A stretch of DNA of 64,000 bases from assembly GCA_035518715.1 (NCBI GenBank), contig DATIXJ010000015.1, positions 62,001 to 126,000 of the forward strand, given 5' to 3'. Every line of letters starts with the position of its first letter. Position 1 is the first letter of the stretch. Below are positions 34,336-43,325 of this stretch, piece after piece. Position numbers and translations under genes: made by a program. This stretch comes from DATIXJ01 sp035518715 (GTDB lineage Bacteria > Bacteroidota > Ignavibacteria > UBA10030 > SZUA-254). The notes below the pieces were generated by a model, which was given only the letters and a program-made list of their open reading frames with translations, did not search any database and was not told the origin of the DNA.

Positions 34336-35895
34336 ATGGGAAAATCGATTCCATCCGATCGGATTCACGATCTCCACAAGCGTAAGGAGCGGTCGCTCGC
34401 GGGAGGCGGGGAGAAGCGTGTTGACGATCAGCATAAGAAAGGCAAGCTGACGGCGCGCGAGCGTTTGGAACTTCTCCTCGATCCTGACAGTTTCGACGAG
34501 ATCGATGCGCTAGTGGAACATCGGTCGTATGACTTCGGGCTGGAGAAACAGAAGTATCCGGGAGACGGAGTCGTTACCGGCTCGGGGAAAATTAACGGTC
34601 GCCCCGTTTTCGTCTTCAGCCAGGATTTTACCGTTTTTGGCGGCTCGCTTTCAGGAGCTCATGCCGAAAAGATCTGCAAGATTATGGACCTTGCCCTCAA
34701 GGTCGGCGTACCGATCATCGGATTGAACGATTCCGGCGGAGCCCGTATCCAGGAGGGTGTGGTGAGTCTCGGGGGTTATGCCAATATCTTTCTCCGGAAT
34801 ACACTTGCTTCGGGTGTGATCCCGCAAATTTCTGCAGTCCTCGGTCCCTGCGCGGGCGGAGCGGTCTATTCTCCCGCAATCACCGATTTCATCTTCATGG
34901 TGAAAAAAACGAGCTACATGTTCGTCACCGGTCCAAACGTCGTGAAGACTGTTACACACGAGGACGTTTCGTTTGAAGATCTCGGGGGAGCGGACACTCA
35001 TGCCGGGAAGTCCGGCGTTGCGCACTTTGCCTGCGAGAATGAGATTGAGTGTCTGCAAATGTTACGGAAGCTGATGGGGTTTTTGCCGCAGAATAATATT
35101 GATGATCCCCCTCATGTCGAATCGAACGATCCGCCTGACCGGAGGGAAGAATTTCTGAATTCGGTTGTGCCGGAAAACCCCAACAAACCCTACGACATGA
35201 AAGAAATTATCAGTCGCCTGGTCGACCGGGGCGATTTTCTGGAAGTCCACGAATCATATGCTCAAAATATCATCGTCGGTTTTGCCCGGCTCGCCGGCAG
35301 GTCGGTCGGCATCGTTGCAAATCAGCCCGCCGTTCTCGCCGGAGTTCTGGATATCGAGGCGTCAATCAAGGGAGCGAGATTTATACGATTTTGTGATGCA
35401 TTCAATATACCGCTTCTTGTTCTGGAAGATGTGCCGGGCTTTCTTCCCGGAACCGACCAGGAGTGGCGAGGGATCATCAAGCATGGCGCAAAACTGCTGT
35501 TCGCCTTCTGTGAGGCAACGGTACCGAAGATCACGGTGATCACGCGTAAAGCGTACGGCGGCGCGTATGATGTCATGAACTCCAAACATATTCGCGGCGA
35601 CTTCAATTTTGCCTGGCCGACTGCAGAAATCGCAGTCATGGGTCCGAAAGGAGCCGTCGAAATTATTTTCAGGAAGGATATCGAGTCATCCAGAAACAAG
35701 GGGAAAAAATTGGATGAACTGATTGAGGAATACAGGAAGAAATTTGCGAACCCCTATATCGCGGCGGCAAGGGGTTATCTCGACGATGTCATAGTACCGG
35801 CAGAGACGCGTCCGAAACTTATCCGCACATTCGAAGTACTGCGGAATAAGGTCGATTCCAATCCAAAAAAGAAGCATTCAAACATCCCTCTTTAG
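34336..35895 (+). CDS. Acyl-CoA carboxylase beta (carboxyltransferase) subunit
   Basis: A 519-residue carboxyltransferase of the propionyl/methylmalonyl-CoA type. It starts KSIPSDRIHDLHKRKERSLAGGG and has LNDSGGARIQEGVVSLGGY, LGPCAGGAVYSPAITDF, MFVTGP, GVLDIEASIKGARFIRFCDAF and RKAYGGAYDVMNSKH. It joins with a biotin-carrying alpha subunit to carboxylate propionyl-CoA, or acts in a decarboxylase complex. No alpha subunit, biotin carboxylase or epimerase lies nearby. An upstream frame extends to 34261, but CAGGA and the family's usual start favour ATG 34336. Confidence 0.92.
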   Translation: MGKSIPSDRIHDLHKRKERSLAGGGEKRVDDQHKKGKLTARERLELLLDPDSFDEIDALVEHRSYDFGLEKQKYPGDGVVTGSGKINGRPVFVFSQDFTVFGGSLSGAHAEKICKIMDLALKVGVPIIGLNDSGGARIQEGVVSLGGYANIFLRNTLASGVIPQISAVLGPCAGGAVYSPAITDFIFMVKKTSYMFVTGPNVVKTVTHEDVSFEDLGGADTHAGKSGVAHFACENEIECLQMLRKLMGFLPQNNIDDPPHVESNDPPDRREEFLNSVVPENPNKPYDMKEIISRLVDRGDFLEVHESYAQNIIVGFARLAGRSVGIVANQPAVLAGVLDIEASIKGARFIRFCDAFNIPLLVLEDVPGFLPGTDQEWRGIIKHGAKLLFAFCEATVPKITVITRKAYGGAYDVMNSKHIRGDFNFAWPTAEIAVMGPKGAVEIIFRKDIESSRNKGKKLDELIEEYRKKFANPYIAAARGYLDDVIVPAETRPKLIRTFEVLRNKVDSNPKKKHSNIPL

Positions 35896-35926
35896 CCGAA
35901 TCCGTTGCTCTACGTCACCACCCCTG

Positions 35927-35946
35927 AAAAATGTCTTGACATTTTT
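35927..35946. promoter_or_regulatory. Palindrome over the -35 element, possible operator
   Basis: AAAAATGTC (35927-35935), a TT centre, then GACATTTTT (35938-35946): nine perfect base pairs on each side. It covers TTGACA and could be a repressor site. A weak hairpin is the other reading, since a T tract follows. Confidence 0.35.
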
Positions 35947-35964
35947 ACCGTAAACCTCTATATT
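35936..35964 (+). promoter_or_regulatory. Promoter of the LysM transglycosylase gene
   Basis: TTGACA (35936-35941), 17 bp, TATATT (35959-35964). The -35 element is embedded in a 20-bp palindrome (35927-35946). The predicted start is near 35971. Confidence 0.7.
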
Positions 35965-36006
35965 CAAAGCTATTATGCGAAACCATAAACAAGGAAGTAT
36001 CGGAAA

Positions 36007-38196
36007 TTGAATAGAATTTGGACAATATTGATTTTTGGCGTACTGATTGCGGCTTGTTCAAGTGAGCGGGCGACGAAATCGCCTTCACTTCAGACCGGCT
36101 CTTCCGGTAATTCTTTCCGTTTAGTTTCCAATGATCCGCCGTCTCTTGGCGATGCTTCAACGGAATGCGACACTCTTCTTGCCGATTCCACAGATGATCC
36201 GATGACTTCGCAGCTTCTCGAACGGGCGCGCCAGCATTATCAGGCGGCGCTTGATGCGGAAGACTGCAGCGATTCCGTTCGTTCGGCAAATGAGTTTGAG
36301 TACGCGATCGGCATACTCAACGAACTTGGTTACTATCCGAATATTGAAGGCAACCGCGATTTCAACGATTTGAGCCGGAGCATCGTCGCCGATTACGAAA
36401 AGTATATTGCGAACATCGATAGTCTCGGGCCGCAGACATCCATCTTTGCTCTCAGGAAAAAGCTCAACCAGGTTGATGAGCTTTCCGACACAACCGGACA
36501 GGATGTCACGCAGAAGATCATTACGACGACAACCATTCCTTTGGTGGTCAATGGACACGTTGACCAGAATATCAGTTTCTTCCAGGGACGTGGACGAGAT
36601 CATTTTGAGAGATGGCTGCATCTTGGCGGCAGGTATTTCCCGGTCATGAAGAAAGTTTTCCGTGAGCAGGGTGTTCCCGAGGAACTCATGTACCTGTCCA
36701 TGGTCGAAAGTGGCTTGAATCCGGTTGCGCGGTCCTGGGCGCGCGCAGTTGGTTTGTGGCAGTTCATCAAAGGAACCGGTCAACTTTACGGGCTGCATGG
36801 AAATTTCTGGTATGACGAACGTCGTGATTTTGAAAAAGCGACGGTGGCTGCGTCGAAACACCTCAAGGATCTCTACGGTGAATTTGGAGATTGGTATCTG
36901 GCGCTTGCTGCATATAATTCCGGGGCAGGGAGAGTGTACCGCGCGATCCGGAGAAGCGGGTCGAGTGATTTCTGGAAGATGCGTCCGTATCTTCCGCGCG
37001 AGACGCGTAACTACGTACCGCAGTTTATCGCTGTTGCGGTTATGTCGATGGATCCGAAGACGTACGGGTTCGACATTGAACCTGCCGATTCGCTTTCCTA
37101 TGACGTGGTGACGGTCAAAGACTGTGTCGATCTTGAGGTGCTTGCCAAATGTGCGGGTTCCGATGTGGAAACATTGCATGATCTGAATCCTGAACTCCTC
37201 CACTGGTGTACTCCTCCTGCATCCGAAGGCGGATACGTTCTCCGCATTCCTCGGGGCCAGCGCAGCGTGTTCGAGAAAAATTATGCAGCTCTGCCTGATG
37301 ATCAGAAACGCGATTACAAGACCTACACCGTTCGCCGGAGAGAATCGCTTGCCACAATCGCCCGCCGATTCGGAATCTCATCGGCTGTCCTGGCTGATGC
37401 AAATCATCTTGCGAAAAGACGCGTCTCTACCGGTCAGTCTCTCATCATTCCAACGCTGCCGTCGAATGCGATGTTTGTTTCCAATCTCGGGACGGATGAT
37501 CCTTCCGCAAAGACGAGTCGCCGGGGACGAAACAGTTCGGGAAGAATGACCGCTCCGTCGGGGAAGTCGAAAGTTTCGTACAAGATCAGAAAAGGCGATT
37601 CGCTCGGCAAGATTGCGGACTGGTTCGATGTTCGCATCAGCGATCTTCGCAGGTGGAATGAGATTCCCTACGGCAGTACGATAAAAGCCGGTGAGGTGTT
37701 GACAATCTGGACTGCGGCGGACCAGACGAGCAAGTACGCAGCAATCAACAACTGGACCGATGCGGAGCATGAAAAGGCCTTGAATGCAAAGGACGAATCG
37801 GACGATGCAAAGCCGGTCATTGCAGGTCAGCCGAGTTCGTTCTGGACCAAGTACCGTGTCAAGAGCGGTGATAATCTCGGAAAAATTGCACACCGCTTTA
37901 GTGTTGCCATCGAGGATCTTCGAAAGTGGAATGGTCTCACCTCCAATGTTCTTGAAAAAGGACGTGAGCTGGAAATTCTGGTTGAGGATACGAGCGTTGC
38001 CGCGAGCCGCACTTCTCTGGCCGCCGCAAAGGACACCTCGAAGGCAAAGAAAGGGGTTTCCTACACGGTGAAGAAGGGAGACACACTCCACAGCATTGCA
38101 TCAGCATTCGGCATCTCAGTTTCCAAGCTCCGATCCATGAACCGCTTGCGCGGTGCCCATCTGCGAGTCGGACAGGAACTCTTCATCAGCTCCTGA
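36007..38196 (+). CDS. Membrane-bound lytic transglycosylase with four LysM domains (MltD-like)
   Basis: A 729-residue lipoprotein (TTG start, lipobox LIAAC near residue 18). The lysozyme-like SLT domain (about 205-330) contains EQGVPEELMYLSMVESGLNP with catalytic Glu234, then AVGLWQFIKGTGQLYG and ALAAYNSGAGRV. Four LysM repeats follow, near 438, 523, 614 and 684, each about 44 residues (for example YKIRKGDSLGKIADWF and YTVKKGDTLHSIASAF). It cuts peptidoglycan to anhydromuropeptides, with the LysM domains binding glycan. AAGGAAG lies upstream of the TTG; the promoter is strong. Confidence 0.93.
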   Translation: MNRIWTILIFGVLIAACSSERATKSPSLQTGSSGNSFRLVSNDPPSLGDASTECDTLLADSTDDPMTSQLLERARQHYQAALDAEDCSDSVRSANEFEYAIGILNELGYYPNIEGNRDFNDLSRSIVADYEKYIANIDSLGPQTSIFALRKKLNQVDELSDTTGQDVTQKIITTTTIPLVVNGHVDQNISFFQGRGRDHFERWLHLGGRYFPVMKKVFREQGVPEELMYLSMVESGLNPVARSWARAVGLWQFIKGTGQLYGLHGNFWYDERRDFEKATVAASKHLKDLYGEFGDWYLALAAYNSGAGRVYRAIRRSGSSDFWKMRPYLPRETRNYVPQFIAVAVMSMDPKTYGFDIEPADSLSYDVVTVKDCVDLEVLAKCAGSDVETLHDLNPELLHWCTPPASEGGYVLRIPRGQRSVFEKNYAALPDDQKRDYKTYTVRRRESLATIARRFGISSAVLADANHLAKRRVSTGQSLIIPTLPSNAMFVSNLGTDDPSAKTSRRGRNSSGRMTAPSGKSKVSYKIRKGDSLGKIADWFDVRISDLRRWNEIPYGSTIKAGEVLTIWTAADQTSKYAAINNWTDAEHEKALNAKDESDDAKPVIAGQPSSFWTKYRVKSGDNLGKIAHRFSVAIEDLRKWNGLTSNVLEKGRELEILVEDTSVAASRTSLAAAKDTSKAKKGVSYTVKKGDTLHSIASAFGISVSKLRSMNRLRGAHLRVGQELFISS

Positions 38197-38248
38197 ATCT
38201 ATCCTTCAAAATCTCTGTTCTATTCATTCCGCGGTGGCCCGCGGGAAA

Positions 38249-38277
38249 TTGATTTTCTCTGCATTTTTCGATACTTT
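38249..38277 (+). promoter_or_regulatory. Putative promoter of tRNA-Ser
   Basis: TTGATT (38249-38254), 17 bp, TACTTT (38272-38277). The predicted start near 38284 is 48 nt before the tRNA 5' end. Confidence 0.45.
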
Positions 38278-38331
38278 ATTCTCCGAGAAAGAAGATTATC
38301 TTCGGATTCTTCTTCTTCCCGAATCTGCAGT

Positions 38332-38419
38332 GGAGAGGTGCTAGAGTGGTTGAATAGGCTGGTCTCGAAAACCAGTGTCCTCTTTATGGGGACCGTGGGT
38401 TCGAATCCCACCCTCTCCG
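38332..38419 (+). tRNA. tRNA-Ser (anticodon CGA)
   Basis: The acceptor arm GGAGAGG (38332-38338) pairs with CCTCTCC (38412-38418), with discriminator G at 38419. The anticodon stem CTGGT/ACCAG encloses CTCGAAA with anticodon CGA (38366-38368), which reads UCG. A long variable arm (GTCC..GGAC around 38377-38393) is typical of class II serine tRNAs. The T arm is GTGGG-TTCGAAT-CCCAC. CCA is not encoded, so it must be added by the CCA-adding enzyme. It stands alone. Confidence 0.96.
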
Positions 38420-38501
38420 CACACGACGTGCGTTGATGAATACCCTTTTCGTTCCGGAACCTGTTTCCGGCCCTCTGCACAGCGCTTTCCATATCCTCTC
38501 G

Positions 38502-38530
38502 TTGGAATTCAGAAAAAAAATATTTATACT
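38502..38530 (+). promoter_or_regulatory. Promoter of ugd
   Basis: TTGGAA (38502-38507), 17 bp, TATACT (38525-38530). The predicted start near 38537 leaves a 47-nt leader. Confidence 0.6.
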
Positions 38531-38583
38531 GCACGAACTTTGCATACTGCCTCCTTCAAATAATCCTCGAACTGAAATCATTT

Positions 38584-39903
38584 ATGAATATTAGTGTCAT
38601 TGGAACCGGTTATGTCGGCCTCGTTGTTGGAACGTGTTTTGCCGAAACAGGAAATGATGTGGTTTGTGTTGATATCGATGAGAAGAAAGTCCGGATGCTT
38701 CGTAAAGGCAAGTCTCCGATTTACGAACCTGGGCTTGAAGAACTGCTGCGGAAGAATATTTCTGAGAAACGGCTGACCTTTACGACGGATATCAGGAGTG
38801 CCATTCGATCGGGAGAAGTGATATTCCTTGCGCTTCCCACCCCGCCTTCGGAGGACGGATCGGCCGATCTTCGCCATGTCCTCGGTGTGTCGGAAACCAT
38901 CGCAAAGACGATCAACGGATACAAAGTCGTTGTGAACAAGAGTACGGTGCCCGTCGGGACAGCCGACAAGGTGCGTGCAGTGATTTCAAGAACATCGAAA
39001 TTTGAGTTTGATGTCGTGTCGAATCCCGAGTTTCTGAAGGAGGGGGCCGCCGTCAATGATTTCATGAAACCTGACCGCATTGTGGTTGGCTCGAGCAGCC
39101 CGCGTGCGATCAGCGTCATGGAAGAGCTCTACGCCCCGTTCATCCGTACCGGCAACCCGGTGATTGTGATGGACGAGCGGAGCTCGGAGATGACGAAGTA
39201 CGCTGCCAATGCGTTTCTCGCCACGAAAATTTCCTTTATGAATGAGATTGCAAACCTGTGCGACCGCGTCGGTGCGGACGTCGATATGATCCGGAAGGGC
39301 ATCGGAACGGATCCACGAATCGGGATGCAATTCCTCTTCGCAGGAACGGGGTACGGCGGGTCGTGTTTCCCGAAGGATGTCAGCGCACTTGCCAAGACCT
39401 CGAAGGAATTCAAATATGACTTCAAGATTCTGAATTCGGTGGAGTGGGTCAATAAAGAACAGCGGGTACAGTTTGCAAAGAAAGTCATTTCCCACTTCGG
39501 AAAACGAATCCGGGGAAAAACCATTGCCGTCTGGGGTCTTTCGTTCAAACCGAATACCGACGACATGCGTGAAGCGCCTTCCCTCACGGTGATCGCACAA
39601 CTGTTGAAACACAAGGCGGTCGTCCATGGCCACGATCCCGTTGCGAATGAAGAGGCGAAGAAGCATTTCGGGACATCCATCAAATATTTCAAGAAAAATT
39701 ACGATGCACTGAAGGGTGCCGATGCACTCGTGGTGATGACCGAATGGAATGAATTCCGGAGACCCGATTTTGCAAAAGTGAAGTCCCTCATGAAAGGCAA
39801 CGTGATCTTCGACGGGAGAAATATTTACAATCCTCAAATGCTGCAGGACCTGGGATTTGTGTATTTTGGCATCGGCCGCGGGCGGACACATGCCTCAGAA
39901 TAG
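38584..39903 (+). CDS. ugd: UDP-glucose 6-dehydrogenase
   Basis: A 439-residue enzyme of the UDP-glucose/GDP-mannose dehydrogenase family. The NAD loop is GTGYVGLVVGTCFAETG, and the catalytic Cys is in GTGYGGSCFPKDVSAL. EMTKYAANAFLATKISFMNEIANLCD and the UDP-binding C-terminal domain are present. It oxidises UDP-glucose to UDP-glucuronate. The gene overlaps the next one, whose product decarboxylates UDP-glucuronate, which supports the UDP-glucose rather than the GDP-mannose assignment. Confidence 0.93.
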   Translation: MNISVIGTGYVGLVVGTCFAETGNDVVCVDIDEKKVRMLRKGKSPIYEPGLEELLRKNISEKRLTFTTDIRSAIRSGEVIFLALPTPPSEDGSADLRHVLGVSETIAKTINGYKVVVNKSTVPVGTADKVRAVISRTSKFEFDVVSNPEFLKEGAAVNDFMKPDRIVVGSSSPRAISVMEELYAPFIRTGNPVIVMDERSSEMTKYAANAFLATKISFMNEIANLCDRVGADVDMIRKGIGTDPRIGMQFLFAGTGYGGSCFPKDVSALAKTSKEFKYDFKILNSVEWVNKEQRVQFAKKVISHFGKRIRGKTIAVWGLSFKPNTDDMREAPSLTVIAQLLKHKAVVHGHDPVANEEAKKHFGTSIKYFKKNYDALKGADALVVMTEWNEFRRPDFAKVKSLMKGNVIFDGRNIYNPQMLQDLGFVYFGIGRGRTHASE

Positions 39904-40855
39904 CCCCGTCAGTCTCGTTACCGGGGGAGCGGGGTTCCTCGGATCGCATCTCTGTGATCGGCTCCTTGCCGAGGGGCATAGCGTCATCTGCATCGACAAC
40001 CTGATCACGGGAGATACTGCAAACATTGCCCATCTTCTCGGCAACGAGAAGTTCCGTTTTGTCCACCACGACATCACCAACTATATTTTCATTGAAGGTC
40101 CGGTCAATAACGTCCTCCATTTTGCCTCGCCTGCGAGCCCGATCGATTACCTGAAGCTGCCCATCCAGACGCTGAAGGTCGGCTCTCTCGGAACACACAA
40201 GGCGCTCGGCCTTGCGAAAGCAAAAGGCGCGCGGTTCCTGCTCGCCACAACTTCGGAAGTATATGGCGATCCCCTCGTTCACCCCCAGCAGGAATCCTAC
40301 TGGGGAAATGTCAATCCCATCGGCTCCCGCGGAGTGTATGATGAAGCGAAGAGGTTTGCAGAAGCGATGACCATGGCGTATCACCGCTTTCACGGGGTTG
40401 ATACGAGACTGGTGCGAATTTTTAACACGTATGGTCCCCGCATGCGCATCAACGACGGGCGTGCAATCCCTGCGTTCATGTCGCAGGCGCTCAGGCACGA
40501 AGATGTCACCGTGTTTGGGGATGGGAGTCAGACGCGCAGTGTCTGTTATGTCGATGATTTGATTGATGGAATATACCGACTTCTCCTTTCGGATATTGTG
40601 GATCCGGTAAACATTGGGAACCCCGACGAAATTCCGATGCTCCAGCTCGCAAAGGAAATTATCGAGCTTACGGGAAGTCCGAGCAAGATCGTCTTCAGAG
40701 AACTCCCCGAGGATGATCCGAAGATCCGCCAACCCGATATTACGAGGGCACGAACGCTTCTCGGCTGGTCGCCGAAAGTCAATCGACGGGATGGATTAAA
40801 GAAAACGCTGGAGTATTTTCGGACCAAGATCGTTCCCGCTTCCCCGAAGAGGTAA
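39890..40855 (+). CDS. UDP-glucuronate decarboxylase (UDP-xylose synthase)
   Basis: A 321-residue extended SDR. The nucleotide loop is TGGAGFLGSHLCDRL, and the catalytic motif is YDEAKR (YxxxK). The segment from HPQQESYWGNVNPIGSRGVYDEAKR is diagnostic for the UXS group, as is LATTSEVYGDP. It converts UDP-glucuronate to UDP-xylose. ATG 39890 overlaps the ugd stop at 39903, so translation is coupled. Together the two make a complete UDP-glucose to UDP-xylose route. Confidence 0.92.
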   Translation: MPQNSPVSLVTGGAGFLGSHLCDRLLAEGHSVICIDNLITGDTANIAHLLGNEKFRFVHHDITNYIFIEGPVNNVLHFASPASPIDYLKLPIQTLKVGSLGTHKALGLAKAKGARFLLATTSEVYGDPLVHPQQESYWGNVNPIGSRGVYDEAKRFAEAMTMAYHRFHGVDTRLVRIFNTYGPRMRINDGRAIPAFMSQALRHEDVTVFGDGSQTRSVCYVDDLIDGIYRLLLSDIVDPVNIGNPDEIPMLQLAKEIIELTGSPSKIVFRELPEDDPKIRQPDITRARTLLGWSPKVNRRDGLKKTLEYFRTKIVPASPKR

Positions 40856-40865
40856 ACCTGCACTG

Positions 40866-41828
40866 ATGAACCGACTCTTTGCGGTTGCGGTTCTCATATC
40901 GTGTGTTGTTCCCACTTCATGCTATTCAGGAAATCTCCCCGGTCTCGGCAATTCCTTATTTCCCCCTGTTGAAGGGAATCTGCATTCGCCCCTTTGGTGT
41001 GCCCCGGACAGCGTCGATACCTCCGCAGGGCAGAGTCCGGGCGATCAGCAGGTCGATAAAGGGAGACTTGCGCTCGTCGGAGGTACGCTCGTGCTTTCCA
41101 TGGTAACGATCCACATCTATCAGCAAAATGGCTGGTGGAAAGATAACCGCGCCCCGTTTCATTTCCAGGAAGATCTTGTCTACGGTCTCAATGTCGATAA
41201 GTTCGGCCATTTCTATGGGGCGACACTCATGGAATTTGCGGTGAGCAAATGTCTCGAATGGGCAAACGTATCGGAGGAATCCGCACTCTACTTTGGTTCG
41301 GGGGGAGCATTGCTTTTCCAGACGTATGTCGAGGTGGAAGATGGGTTTTCCGCGTGGGGATTTGACCGCGTGGATTTCGCCTCGGATCTTGCCGGCTCGC
41401 TCTGGCCGATCGCCCGCTATCATTTCCCTGTACTCCGGAATATCGACATGAAGCTGAGCTATCATCCGTCATCTTTGCTCGGGGAACCGGGAGGAACCGG
41501 ATTCAAAGGACAGAAGCATCTCATGATCGACGACTACGAGGGACAGACGATATGGTTCTCTGTAAAGGTCGGACAGCTTCTTCCCGAGAGCTTCCGGAAG
41601 ATCTGGCCTGAGTTTCTCGGAGTCTCCTTGGGCTATGGAGTGCGGAATGTTGCGGGAGTAAATCCGCACCGCGTCTATTTTCTTGCACCCGACCTTGATG
41701 TCACGAAAATCATTCCTCCGTCGACTTCATTCCTCAAAACGCTTGGTCAGGCACTCAACTTCATCCATCTTCCGCTTCCCGCCGTCCAGTTTCTGCCTGG
41801 GAGTGTCTGGTACGGACTCTATTTCTGA
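40866..41828 (+). CDS. DUF2279 family protein
   Basis: A 320-residue protein with a possible signal (LFAVAVLISCVVPTSCYS). It shows the DUF2279 block: NGWWKDNRAPFHFQEDLVYGLNVDKFGHFYGATLMEFAVSKCLEWA, and later FDRVDFASDLAGSLWPIARYHFP. The family is found in FCB bacteria and has predicted membrane or outer-membrane association; its function is unknown. It begins 10 bp after the UDP-xylose synthase gene and probably shares its transcript, which hints at surface-polysaccharide work. Confidence 0.78.
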   Translation: MNRLFAVAVLISCVVPTSCYSGNLPGLGNSLFPPVEGNLHSPLWCAPDSVDTSAGQSPGDQQVDKGRLALVGGTLVLSMVTIHIYQQNGWWKDNRAPFHFQEDLVYGLNVDKFGHFYGATLMEFAVSKCLEWANVSEESALYFGSGGALLFQTYVEVEDGFSAWGFDRVDFASDLAGSLWPIARYHFPVLRNIDMKLSYHPSSLLGEPGGTGFKGQKHLMIDDYEGQTIWFSVKVGQLLPESFRKIWPEFLGVSLGYGVRNVAGVNPHRVYFLAPDLDVTKIIPPSTSFLKTLGQALNFIHLPLPAVQFLPGSVWYGLYF

Positions 41829-41831
41829 TGC

Positions 41832-41860
41832 TTGATTTTCATACCCTCATTATGTATTTT
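41832..41860 (+). promoter_or_regulatory. Promoter of the peroxiredoxin genes
   Basis: TTGATT (41832-41837), 17 bp, TATTTT (41855-41860). The predicted start near 41867 gives a 73-nt leader with CAGGAG. Confidence 0.55.
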
Positions 41861-41939
41861 GAAAAAGGACATTTCTGAGATTTTCCTCTTCGTCACCGGC
41901 TCTCGGTCTCTAGTCATCCAACAAACAGGAGAACAGCAT

Positions 41940-42410
41940 ATGCCATTAAAACAAGGCGACAAGGCGCCACAGTTTTCACTCATCGACACAGAACGCAAGG
42001 AACGATCGCTTGCGGAATTCTTCGGGAAAAAGACCGTTCTGGCGTTCTATCCGGGTGCATTTACCGGGGTCTGCACAAAAGAAATGTGTGCGTTCAGGGA
42101 TTCCTTGTCTCAGTTGAACACACTCAGCGCGCAGGTTGTCGGCATCAGCGTTGACTCACCTTTTTCGAACAAAGCATTCGCTGCGGCGAATAATCTCACA
42201 TTTCCGCTGCTGAGCGATTACACGCGGGTCGTCTCGAAAACATACGGCGGAATTCATGAGGACTTTGCGGGCCTGAAGGGATATACTGCGTCGAAACGGG
42301 CGGTGTTCGTTCTGGACAAATCAGGAGTCGTAACGTACGTGTGGATATCCGACAATCCCGGTGTGGAACCGCCCTACGATGAAGTCAGGAAAGCAGTGGC
42401 ATCAGCATAA
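41940..42410 (+). CDS. Peroxiredoxin (AhpC/TSA family, one-Cys-like)
   Basis: A 156-residue thioredoxin-fold peroxidase. FYPGAFTGVCTKEMCAFRDSL carries the peroxidatic Cys (PxxxTxxC), followed by a second Cys five residues later. It reduces hydrogen peroxide or organic peroxides. An in-frame extension reaches 41832, but CAGGAG before ATG 41940 and the promoter upstream favour this start. The next gene codes for a second peroxiredoxin 14 bp later. Confidence 0.9.
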   Translation: MPLKQGDKAPQFSLIDTERKERSLAEFFGKKTVLAFYPGAFTGVCTKEMCAFRDSLSQLNTLSAQVVGISVDSPFSNKAFAAANNLTFPLLSDYTRVVSKTYGGIHEDFAGLKGYTASKRAVFVLDKSGVVTYVWISDNPGVEPPYDEVRKAVASA

Positions 42411-42424
42411 GGAGAATATCGAAG

Positions 42425-42880
42425 ATGGCTCTTGCGGCAGGCGACAAAGCGCCGGATTTTTCTCTTCCCTCAACCGATGGGAAGACTCTTTCCCTGAAAG
42501 ATTTCCAGGGAAAGAAAGTCGTCCTCTACTTTTATCCGAAAGACGATACGTCCGGATGTACGAAAGAGGCATGCTCCTTCCGGGATAATCTTGGCCGTGT
42601 AAGAAAGAAGGGGGCCGTGATACTCGGTGTGAGTGCCGACTCGGTAGATTCCCATCAGCACTTCAGGCAGAAATTTGATCTGCCATTTCCGCTTCTCAGT
42701 GATGAATCGAAATTGATTATCAAGGCATACGGCGTGTGGAAGGAAAAATCAATGTACGGGAGGAAATACATGGGAATCGAGCGCACGACCTTCATCATCG
42801 ACGAACGCGGAAAGATCGCACATATCTTTCCGAAAGTAAAAGTGGAGGGCCACACCGACGAGGTGCTTGCAAAATTGTAG
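42425..42880 (+). CDS. bcp: Thioredoxin-dependent thiol peroxidase (BCP/PrxQ)
   Basis: A 151-residue peroxiredoxin of the BCP/PrxQ type. YPKDDTSGCTKEACSFRD has the peroxidatic Cys and the resolving Cys five residues later, the BCP spacing. AFGV-like YGVWKEKSMYGRKYMGIERTTFIID is the family's C-terminal half. AAGGAG precedes the ATG. It detoxifies peroxides at the expense of thioredoxin. Confidence 0.95.
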   Translation: MALAAGDKAPDFSLPSTDGKTLSLKDFQGKKVVLYFYPKDDTSGCTKEACSFRDNLGRVRKKGAVILGVSADSVDSHQHFRQKFDLPFPLLSDESKLIIKAYGVWKEKSMYGRKYMGIERTTFIIDERGKIAHIFPKVKVEGHTDEVLAKL

Positions 42881-42911
42881 ATTCAATGCATAAGAGAGGT
42901 TAATACAGGTT

Positions 42912-43325
42912 ATGGTATATCTGACCCGAAAAGAACATTTTTGTGCGTCACACCGGTTGTTCAATCCGAAATTCAGCGAGAAGGAAAATCTGGAGATTTA
43001 CGGCAAGTGCGCGTACCCGAACGGCCACGGGCACAACTACGAGCTGGAGATCACCGTATCCGGAGAACCGGATCCCCAGACGGGGATGATCCTCGACCTG
43101 AAAAAACTCTCCGACATCATCGAGGAGCAGATCCTGCATCACGTCGATCATAAGCACCTGAACTTCGATGTCGATTTTCTCCGTGGAATTATTCCGACAG
43201 CGGAAAACCTGGCGATGGTGTTCTGGAAAATCCTCGAGACAAAAGTCCCTCAGGGAAAATTGTCAAGTGTGAGAGTGTATGAAACTCCGAACAATTATGC
43301 CGAATACCGGGGAGATCGCCGATGA
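42912..43325 (+). CDS. 6-pyruvoyl-tetrahydropterin synthase / QueD family enzyme (PTPS-like)
   Basis: A 137-residue tunnelling-fold enzyme. FCASHRL, GKCAYPNGHGHNY (nucleophile Cys and two zinc His), DHKHLNFDVDFL, PTAENLAMVFW and VYETPNNYAEYRG are all present. The layout with GKCxxPNGHGHNY resembles the PTPS subgroup, though Bacteroidota QueD proteins can look alike. It acts on 7,8-dihydroneopterin triphosphate. Its stop overlaps folE, which makes that substrate. Two SDR reductases follow, which tips the reading towards tetrahydrobiopterin rather than queuosine. Confidence 0.85.
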   Translation: MVYLTRKEHFCASHRLFNPKFSEKENLEIYGKCAYPNGHGHNYELEITVSGEPDPQTGMILDLKKLSDIIEEQILHHVDHKHLNFDVDFLRGIIPTAENLAMVFWKILETKVPQGKLSSVRVYETPNNYAEYRGDRR

